Source of the DNA: an uncultured Aquimarina sp. | GTDB taxonomy: Bacteria > Bacteroidota > Bacteroidia > Flavobacteriales > Flavobacteriaceae | DNA length: 64,000 bases | Assembly: GCA_947489685.1 (NCBI GenBank) | Contig: CANLEM010000005.1 | Span: 186,001 to 250,000 of the forward strand | Reading direction: 5' to 3' | Part shown: one piece after another, positions 51,793 through 58,405 of the stretch | Layout of the letters: every line of letters starts with the position of its first letter | Position numbering within the stretch: position 1 is the first letter of the stretch | The notes under the pieces: generated by a model | Database searches by the model: none | What the model was told of the DNA's origin: nothing | The model's input: the letters and a program-made list of their open reading frames with translations, nothing else | Position numbers and translations under genes: made by a program

Positions 51793-53505
51793 ATGAGAAT
51801 ACTAACTTTTACTCTGGCTTTTACAGTATTATTATTTGTTTCTAAAGGATATGGACAAAATCAATCGGCACTTTCTGAAAACTTAACCGATAAAATAAAT
51901 AAACTATTTGAACCATGGGCAAATTCTGAGGGACCTGGCGTATCGTTTGCAATCATTAAAGATGGACAGGTGATTTATAAAAAAAATTGCGGGTCCGCAG
52001 ATATCAATAACAAAATACCTATCACTTCACAAACACGTTTCAATTTAGCACATAGCTCTGCTCATTTTACAGCTTATGCGCTTTTAAAGTTAGTAGTTGA
52101 AGGTAAACTATCGCTAAAAGATGATGCCAGTAATTTTGTAAAAGAACTTCGCAGTTTAGATCAAACCATTACTATTAAAAATCTATTATACGGATCAAGC
52201 GGTATTTATGATTACCAAATTCTCAAATCGATTTGTGGGTGGGACTATACAGATAAAATCAATCAAAAAGATGTTCTAAAACTAGTATCACTTCAAAACA
52301 AAAGTATTTTTGAGCCAGGTACAGATTATTCAGAAGCTGATATCAACTTTGTTATACTAACCGAAGTAATCGCAAGTGCTACTGGAAAAACTTATAAAGC
52401 CTATATGGAAGAAAACATTTTCGCCCCTCTAGGTATGACTCATACATTCGTAAAAGCAAATCCAAATACTATATATCATAATCTAGCCAATTCATATCGT
52501 ACAGAAGAGGATACGATTGTAATAAATAACTCAGAAAATTCGATATTAGGGATTAATAATATCTATTCGTCTATTGATGATTTAATTCTGTGGGAAAACC
52601 ATTTGAATGAAGGTTTGGGTAAGAACAAAGAAGTGATCGAATTAATGGATAATATTATAAAATTAGAAAATGGAAGAGCAAATAGTACAAGTTCTGGAGA
52701 GCTTACTTTAGGGCAATTGTATGGTCATAAAGAAAGAGGCCTATTCTCTACCTATATTTTAGGAAGCGCCAGTGGCCATGATAGTTCAATATTTAAATTT
52801 CCTAATCAAAACTACACAGCAATTGCTCTAAGTAACAATGGAGATGGATATAATGGATATTTAGGAGTATTATCTGCCCACAATATATTAGGCTCTGCAT
52901 TCACAGAACCAGAAACAACAGATTTCGATAAAGTGAAGATCAAAAGTATACCCAAAAAGCTACTTCAAACTTTTGAAGGACATTATTGGGATCGATTAGG
53001 AGAATTAAGCAGAGAAATCAAAGTAGTTAATGATACTCTTCGTTATATAAGGGCTAATGGCAATGCAACACCCTTAATACCATTAACCGATAATAAGTTT
53101 CAAATGAAGGTACAATTTGACGATAAGATCTATATTCATTTTCCCAGAGAAAAAACTGATGTAATGATCTATCAATACGATGGCGCCGAACCTATAGCAT
53201 TCGAAAAATACAACAAAACAACATTGGATAAAAAAGAACTCTCTAACTTATTTAATGGTATATATATAAATAAAGACTATAATATTGCTTTTGGAGTTGA
53301 AGTCGCTAACAGTAAATTAATTCTTAGTAATGCCAAAAACGGTACCATGAATTTTACACCCGTTAAACCAGAGCTGTTTTTAGGCGATAAGTGGTATATG
53401 CGAAGCATTGAGTTTACAAAAGATAATAGTCAAAATATAAATGGATTTTATATAAGAAATAATGCCATACGTAACTTATGGTTCGAAAAAATAGCTCTCA
53501 ATTAA
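51793..53505 (+). CDS. Serine beta-lactamase-fold protein with degenerate active site
   Basis: A signal peptide (ILTFTLAFTVLLFVSKGYGQ) precedes a class C beta-lactamase/serine-hydrolase domain: GPGVSFAIIKDGQVIYKK, then TRFNLAHSSAHFTAYALLKLVVEGKLSLKDD. Where active members have S-x-x-K, this protein has H87-S-S-A90; the YxN motif reads YSE (179-181); and the GHTG/KTG position reads GHDS. The 570-residue protein keeps a C-terminal beta domain. It is probably a non-catalytic binding protein or an enzyme with a different mechanism. It is co-transcribed with the DJ-1-like lipoprotein. Confidence 0.85.
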   Translation: MRILTFTLAFTVLLFVSKGYGQNQSALSENLTDKINKLFEPWANSEGPGVSFAIIKDGQVIYKKNCGSADINNKIPITSQTRFNLAHSSAHFTAYALLKLVVEGKLSLKDDASNFVKELRSLDQTITIKNLLYGSSGIYDYQILKSICGWDYTDKINQKDVLKLVSLQNKSIFEPGTDYSEADINFVILTEVIASATGKTYKAYMEENIFAPLGMTHTFVKANPNTIYHNLANSYRTEEDTIVINNSENSILGINNIYSSIDDLILWENHLNEGLGKNKEVIELMDNIIKLENGRANSTSSGELTLGQLYGHKERGLFSTYILGSASGHDSSIFKFPNQNYTAIALSNNGDGYNGYLGVLSAHNILGSAFTEPETTDFDKVKIKSIPKKLLQTFEGHYWDRLGELSREIKVVNDTLRYIRANGNATPLIPLTDNKFQMKVQFDDKIYIHFPREKTDVMIYQYDGAEPIAFEKYNKTTLDKKELSNLFNGIYINKDYNIAFGVEVANSKLILSNAKNGTMNFTPVKPELFLGDKWYMRSIEFTKDNSQNINGFYIRNNAIRNLWFEKIALN

Positions 53506-53663
53506 TAATAGTCCAATTCTATGTTGACCTCACATTAACTTTGTTAAACAAAAACATGATCTCTTTTATATTTTCGTATTACTTTCTATATAACCCCGCT
53601 TCAAAAGGAAGAATTGATAACACTTAGGGCAAAAACTACATTTTTATGCAAAAGGATCTCCCC

Positions 53664-53671
53664 TACTTTTG
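53664..53671 (+). promoter_or_regulatory. -7 element before the NTF2-like gene
   Basis: TACTTTTG matches TAnnTTTG, 64 bp before the ATG at 53736; no clear -33 TTG. Confidence 0.4.
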
Positions 53672-53735
53672 TTATATCAAATTATCAGAAATAGATAATT
53701 GACAATAATATAGTTAACCTTAAAACATTATCGAC

Positions 53736-54092
53736 ATGGAAAATACAATTGAAAAAAATCTAAAACATATTCATGAATTACTAGCAAAAGGAGCATTTAT
53801 AGAAGCTATGGACACTTATTTACATGATGATGTAGAATTAAAAGAAGCTAATGATACTCCTAAAAAAGGAAAAGTTTTTAACCTTAAGTTTGAACAAGAT
53901 TTTATAGATAATCAACTGGAAGAATTCGTTAGATATGAAGTAAACAATTATGCCGTAAACGGAAACCACTCTTTTTATGACGCCGTAATGGAATTAAAGT
54001 TAAAAGATGGTAATACAATGCTATCTGAACAAACTGTCGTTACCGAATGGAAAGATGGAAAAATTTACAGAGAACGTTATTATCATGCGTAA
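53736..54092 (+). CDS. NTF2-like/SnoaL-fold small protein
   Basis: The 118-residue protein (IHELLAKGAFIEAMDTYLHDDVELKEAN, then FYDAVMELKLKDGNTMLSEQTVVTEWKDGKIYRERYYHA) fits the SnoaL-like fold and closely resembles the architecture of the proteins at 7064 and 8629. It has no signal peptide. It stands alone, with a -7 element upstream and a terminator downstream. Ligand unknown. Confidence 0.87.
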   Translation: MENTIEKNLKHIHELLAKGAFIEAMDTYLHDDVELKEANDTPKKGKVFNLKFEQDFIDNQLEEFVRYEVNNYAVNGNHSFYDAVMELKLKDGNTMLSEQTVVTEWKDGKIYRERYYHA

Positions 54093-54130
54093 TACATAAT
54101 ACTATTACCAAAAGTGTATAAGTAATAAAC

Positions 54131-54170
54131 AAAGAGGGCCATATCATAAATAAATCTGGCCCTCTTTTTT
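54131..54170 (+). terminator. Terminator after the NTF2-like gene
   Basis: AAAGAGGGCCA ... TGGCCCTCTTTTTT forms an 11-bp stem with a 15-nt loop and a T tract. The A tract on the other side allows use by the leftward small gene at 54259 as well. Confidence 0.9.
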
Positions 54171-54258
54171 ATATTTATGTACCTGCATTAGGTATAAAAC
54201 AAGCATCACTTAAAATTATAACCTTTCCAAACAGGATGGCTAGAAGATATTGTCTTCT

Positions 54259-54375
54259 CTAAAATTGCTGCAAAATTTTTTGTAGTTTTTCTAAGTCTTT
54301 TCTTCTACTCTGCTCGTTTAAGCAAGAGGACATTATGAGCGTGATTACAATAAAAATATATGTAAATCCTCTCAT
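54259..54375 (-). CDS. 38-residue lipoprotein
   Basis: This ORF is too short for the track. It reads MRGFTYIFIVITLIMSSC, a clear lipoprotein signal with lipobox, then a basic helical tail LNEQSRRKDLEKLQKILQQF and TAG. It lies 65 bp downstream of the YceI-TPR gene on the same strand and before a terminator that works in this direction. It may be the last gene of that operon. The mature peptide would be only about 21 residues. Confidence 0.5.
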   Translation of the reverse strand: MRGFTYIFIVITLIMSSCLNEQSRRKDLEKLQKILQQF

Positions 54376-54440
54376 ATTATCCGAATTTTAGAATCTATTG
54401 CGTTTAACTTTGAAACTTGCAATTGCAAAAGGATTACTAC

Positions 54441-55403
54441 TTATTCTTTACTTTTTGTTAATGTATCTATCAGTTTAAGCATTTCCTTTGCCAATGTATT
54501 TTCATCATCATAAACCAAGGCTTTCTTATAGGAAGTAATTGCCTTTCTGTAATCGTCTTTTTCGAAATAAGTGTTTCCTAATAAGCTATGTGCTTCAGAT
54601 TCTTCAGGAAACAATTCTACATATAATTCTGCAATATCATTACTGGCTTTATTATAATTATTTTGTTTTAAATATAGATACAGGAATTCAAAATTTGAAG
54701 GATTTTGAACATCCTTATTATTCACTTCAGACAGTTTATTAAATTGCTCAAGAGCATCTTTTTTTTGACCATTTGTAATAGAATTAATCATTTTTTCTCC
54801 AAACTGACGTTTGAAAAGCGCTATCGTTTCGGTATTGAATACTCGTGCCGATATCATAAATGTAATCCATACTTTTTCTCCTATACCCTTTTGATTTTCA
54901 CCTACATCAAAATCCAATCGATTAATTTCAAATTCTCCTGTTAGTGTAACTCTATAATTCTTCCACAAATCTAATTGCTCTCCATGCAAAAGCTTTATAG
55001 GAACTTCAATTTGCTTACTAACATCGTGTATGTGGACATCTCCAAGCATTATCAATTGACCATTTTTTTCTATTGTTTTTTTACTTGAAAAATAAATTTT
55101 TGGATGATTTTTTACATCAAAAAAGTCCTTTCCTTTTAAATGTTTATCACGCATTTCAAGCCCTGTATTAATACTATTTGTATCGATATAGATCGTTGAT
55201 GATGTATTTGTCATATTACTCTCATCGATTAAAATAGTACCTTTAATTTTATCAAATTGACCCTTGATAGGAAGTAAACCGCCAAACTTAACGCTAAATT
55301 CAATTTTAGAATGCCATCCATCTATAGGATATGCTTTAACCTGAGCATTAATGAAAGTTGAAAAACAGGCACAAAAAATTAGGATTTTTATTGTTTTAGA
55401 CAT
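54441..55403 (-). CDS. YceI domain-TPR fusion protein, exported
   Basis: A signal peptide (TIKILIFCACFSTFINAQ) precedes a YceI lipocalin-like domain (residues about 22-190: YPIDGWHSKIEFSVKFGG, IDTNSINTGLEMRDKHLKGKDFFDVKNHPKIYF, VTLTGEFEINRLDFDVG), which in other proteins binds isoprenoid lipids. Residues about 195-315 are TPR helices (ESEAHSLLGNTYFEKDDYRKAITSYKKALVYDDENTLAKEMLKL). YceI with a C-terminal TPR is unusual. A 33-bp repeat shared with the upstream AraC gene lies about 50 bp upstream of its start. Confidence 0.92.
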   Translation of the reverse strand: MSKTIKILIFCACFSTFINAQVKAYPIDGWHSKIEFSVKFGGLLPIKGQFDKIKGTILIDESNMTNTSSTIYIDTNSINTGLEMRDKHLKGKDFFDVKNHPKIYFSSKKTIEKNGQLIMLGDVHIHDVSKQIEVPIKLLHGEQLDLWKNYRVTLTGEFEINRLDFDVGENQKGIGEKVWITFMISARVFNTETIALFKRQFGEKMINSITNGQKKDALEQFNKLSEVNNKDVQNPSNFEFLYLYLKQNNYNKASNDIAELYVELFPEESEAHSLLGNTYFEKDDYRKAITSYKKALVYDDENTLAKEMLKLIDTLTKSKE

Positions 55404-55450
55404 GATACTTTATTTTTAAAGGTTAAAGTAAGTGCCCAATTCTAAAAAAG

Positions 55451-55483
55451 TCGCCAATACTTATAAGCATTGACTTTTTATTT
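55451..55483. repeat. 33-bp direct repeat, copy 1 (upstream of YceI-TPR)
   Basis: TCGCCAATACTTATAAGCATTGACTTTTTATTT matches the copy at 56851 at 28 of 33 positions in the same orientation. It contains the palindrome CTTATAAG and includes the stop codon of the AraC gene. Predicted AraC binding site. Confidence 0.75.
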
Positions 55484-56647
55484 TTTCGATTCAGTTTTTT
55501 TTTGATATTCTTTTGGGGTCATTGAAGTGAATTTCTTGAAATAATTATTAAAAGAAGCCTTATTATTAAAACCAACTGCGTATGCTATATTTAAAAAGTT
55601 AGACTTGTTACTTTTTGACATCATCATTCTCTTAGCTTCTTCTATGCGATATTTATTTACAAATTCATTAAAGTTACAATGAAAGTGTTCATTTATAACT
55701 CTCGACAAATGATGTTTTGGTATCGATAGTACTTCAGATAAATCAATAAGTCTAATATTTGGATTAAGGTATATTTTTTCTGATTCAAAATATTCTAATA
55801 TTTGAGATTTATATTTTTGAGATAACTTTGTGTCAATCGGTGTTTTGGCGTATTTTTTTTTACTTAACATATATTTTAAATCATCACGAAATAGATATGG
55901 TTTTCTATAAGCATTTACAGCTAGAAGATATATTAAACCGGTTGATGGAAGTATGTATAAATAATCCATCCATCTTTTGTAAATATTAGAGTAGAATAAT
56001 AAATAAAAGTATAGTAGAGATGATAACATAACAAAGCCAAAGACCAAACAACAATATTTTAACCATTGTGTACGAGCTATTTTAATTTGTTGAGCAAAAG
56101 GTTTTTTGGATTTTTTTAAGTGTGTTAGATATTTTACACTAATAAATGCATAAATGCCCGCATGAATAAATTGAAGAAAAAACAATACACCATATAAATT
56201 CTGGATAGGCGTCAATCCCATGCTCGTATTCTTTATTACGGTAAGCATTCCATAAAATTTGCCTCGCTCGGGAATAGCCTCTGAAAACAATAAAGGTATA
56301 GTAATAGCAAAAATCAAAAAAGGCAAAAAATGAAATATATAAGAGGCGTAAATCTTAAACTTATCAGATATGAAAGATTTAGAATACAACAATAATAATG
56401 GGCCGATTAATAACCAGGATCCATATCGAGTGCCATAAAAGATATCAAAACTTAATTGTTCTGAAATACTTCTTACAAAAAAAAACTCGACTTGTACCCA
56501 AACCAAAAACCATATAATTGCAGATAATATGATATTAGAATAATTATGTGTTTTACCGCTTAACAAAATGAATGATAAAAGCAAGCCTTGTAAACTTCCG
56601 GCCAAAAGAATGAATGACCAAAAGTCTATTGAAATTTCTGACATCAT
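55478..56647 (-). CDS. AraC regulator with membrane-helix N-terminus
   Basis: Residues 1-260 carry about seven hydrophobic segments (SFILLAGSLQGLLLSFILLSG onward). Residues about 280-385 hold an AraC HTH: IRLIDLSEVLSIPKHHLSRVINEHFHCNFNEFVNKYRIEEAKRMM, then FLNIAYAVGFNNKASFNNYFKKFTSMTPKEYQKK. The gene is followed after 74 bp by the YceI-TPR gene on the same strand. A 33-bp direct repeat lies upstream of each of the two genes, which supports autoregulation and control of YceI-TPR. Confidence 0.93.
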   Translation of the reverse strand: MMSEISIDFWSFILLAGSLQGLLLSFILLSGKTHNYSNIILSAIIWFLVWVQVEFFFVRSISEQLSFDIFYGTRYGSWLLIGPLLLLYSKSFISDKFKIYASYIFHFLPFLIFAITIPLLFSEAIPERGKFYGMLTVIKNTSMGLTPIQNLYGVLFFLQFIHAGIYAFISVKYLTHLKKSKKPFAQQIKIARTQWLKYCCLVFGFVMLSSLLYFYLLFYSNIYKRWMDYLYILPSTGLIYLLAVNAYRKPYLFRDDLKYMLSKKKYAKTPIDTKLSQKYKSQILEYFESEKIYLNPNIRLIDLSEVLSIPKHHLSRVINEHFHCNFNEFVNKYRIEEAKRMMMSKSNKSNFLNIAYAVGFNNKASFNNYFKKFTSMTPKEYQKKTESKK

Positions 56648-56850
56648 AATACCTTTTAAATTTTATTATTTTTTTAAAATATTTAAAATAATTGAATTTT
56701 CAAGTTATCATGCCTTGCAGAATTCAAAAAATAATTTATATCCAACCTATTGGTTTAGATGAACTCATTTTTTACTTATGAATTGCAAATAAATTTCTAA
56801 ATACTTTGGAATAGGTTTTGGTTCAAAAGAAGAAATTTAACTCAAATTAA

Positions 56851-56883
56851 TCGTCTATACTTATAAGTATTTACTTTTTAATT
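56851..56883. repeat. 33-bp direct repeat, copy 2 (upstream of AraC)
   Basis: TCGTCTATACTTATAAGTATTTACTTTTTAATT, 28/33 identical to the copy exactly 1400 bp to the left, lies 204 bp upstream of the AraC start. Predicted autoregulatory site. Confidence 0.75.
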
Positions 56884-57104
56884 AAAAATAGTTAATCGAT
56901 ATAAACAGTTTTGACAATATTCTTGAGGTCTTACATGAATATGTATAATAAACGTAGAATTACACCAATTTTCCTGATTAATTTTTCAAGTTTATTTTAA
57001 TACGTAGTTCAATAAAAAAGAGAGCTTTAAGTATAGGATAGAATAAAAAAATATGTATTGACCTAGAACGGTTATATTTTTAGGCTTAGTTAATTACAAA
57101 AAGA

Positions 57105-57135
57105 AAAATCCAATCACAGAAAGTGATTGGATTTT
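57105..57135 (-). terminator. Hairpin after the tRNA fragment
   Basis: AAAATCCAATCAC-AGAAA-GTGATTGGATTTT is a 13-bp perfect stem flanked by A and T tracts. Its position just beyond a tRNA 3' end on the minus strand is the usual arrangement of a tRNA terminator. Confidence 0.85.
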
Positions 57136-57138
57136 CTT

Positions 57139-57155
57139 TGTCGGGGTGGCAGAAT
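57139..57155 (-). other. tRNA 3'-end fragment (possible attachment site)
   Basis: On the minus strand ATTCTGCCACCCCGACA matches the last part of the T arm, the acceptor strand, discriminator and end of a bacterial tRNA of the type ending in CCACCCCGA, for example tRNA-Pro(UGG). No D arm, anticodon arm or 5' acceptor strand follows, so it is truncated. Such remnants mark integration at tRNA 3' ends; no integrase is visible in the window. Confidence 0.55.
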
Positions 57156-57421
57156 GTTATGAAGCCACACTATATTTTTAAAAATCAAAAAGTTACATTT
57201 TATTAAATCAACTCGGTAACCGAATAGGTAACTTATTTGATAAGAACTTTTGTTGTTATTTACCTTTTTAAAGGTGGGCAAATATACAATTTACAATAAA
57301 AAGACATAAAAGAAATTATATTTTTTTGCTCTTTAGTAATTTACAGTACCTTGAACTAATTTAAGGGATTAAAACGGAGAGTGACTCCATAATATAAAAC
57401 CAAAACGAAAATAAAAGCCTC

Positions 57422-58036
57422 CTATTTTGTAATAATAATTTCTTGAACCATTACTGTATCTGGAATCTTTAGGTAGTCTAAGTTGTATTCCATACTGTTG
57501 TAATTGAGTCGATACATATGCTTTTCATTAAAAACATGAACTCGTGCTTCAATTTCAGACCCATGTACTTTAGGCTCCTTTAAAATATCTTTTAGTTCAC
57601 CAAATGTTGTTCCAACACGGATACCATTATTTGTAGCGCCTCTTGGGTCCCAGATATGTAGAGATTCAATGATATCATTTCCGTATGCATAGCCAAGGGT
57701 GTCAGCTTTATAAATGATATAGTGAACATCAAAAACCCCTTCTCCAGTTTGCAGTGTTCCTGGTTTTAAAATATTTTGATGATCGTTCATGTTGTTTCCT
57801 ACCACAACCCCTAAATAACTATCATTTTCAATTGGTGGCATAAATTTCATGTCATCCTCAATGTCTTCTTCTTCATCTTCTTCTATTTCTGTTAAATCAC
57901 TATTTTTTTCAATGGACGAAGGCGTGCTAACTGTATCTATTCCAATTGATTTGTCCTCAAACTGTTGCGACTTTTTTTCAGTCTTACATGATATAATTAA
58001 GCAAAGGGTGATGAGCAGTATATATGGTTTTTTCAT
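57422..58036 (-). CDS. Unrecognised lipoprotein with acidic linker
   Basis: ATG at 58036 gives the signal KKPYILLITLCLIISC and about 204 residues; the ORF-track start at 58108 is too far upstream. A Ser/Thr and Glu-rich linker (LTEIEEDEEEDIEDDM) leads to a compact domain with GVVVGNNMNDH, VHYIIYKADTLGYAYG, and a closing strand TVMVQEIIITK. I do not recognise the domain. It lies just right of the tRNA fragment and is divergent from the hybrid regulator. Confidence 0.75.
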   Translation of the reverse strand: MKKPYILLITLCLIISCKTEKKSQQFEDKSIGIDTVSTPSSIEKNSDLTEIEEDEEEDIEDDMKFMPPIENDSYLGVVVGNNMNDHQNILKPGTLQTGEGVFDVHYIIYKADTLGYAYGNDIIESLHIWDPRGATNNGIRVGTTFGELKDILKEPKVHGSEIEARVHVFNEKHMYRLNYNSMEYNLDYLKIPDTVMVQEIIITK

Positions 58037-58405
58037 GATATAGGGTTTTACCAAAACCGATAAGATTTCAATCGACATTAATTTAGCTTTTGTAAAAAGC
58101 ATCACCAAATTATTTCCGTTATAAGGTTTCTTTAGTGATTAAGGATGATGAAATGCTAAAACCAGTTCTGTTATTTTTTGAGTAAATATAAAGAATTTGG
58201 GTGATCTTCATCAAATGGTTTACTACCAGTTAGATTTAATAATGTATTATTAAGTAGCTCATTATCTATTATTGATTGATGGATCCTACTCGTTATGTAG
58301 AAGAAGATAGGATTGAATTCTTTTAAGTATCATACTAATGAGTAAACCAATCTAAAAGTAATTAGCCTTCTATTTGATTATTAAATTTTATTTAATTTTA
58401 GAAGC
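58037..58405. other. Intergenic region before the hybrid regulator
   Basis: In these 369 bp I see no ORF, terminator or clear promoter consensus that I can support. Confidence 0.6.

Larger units (their letters stand above)
56648..57421. other. Long intergenic region with operator repeat and tRNA 3' fragment
   Basis: These 774 bp contain the second 33-bp repeat (56851-56883), a strong hairpin (57105-57135) and a 17-nt tRNA 3'-end fragment (57139-57155). The remaining AT-rich sequence has no supported gene. Confidence 0.75.

Noticed and set aside
7064-54092. Idea that the NTF2-like genes at 7064, 8629, 28059 and 53736 form one dispersed system
   Set aside because: The fold is very common in Bacteroidetes, the sequences are only generally alike, and their neighbourhoods differ.
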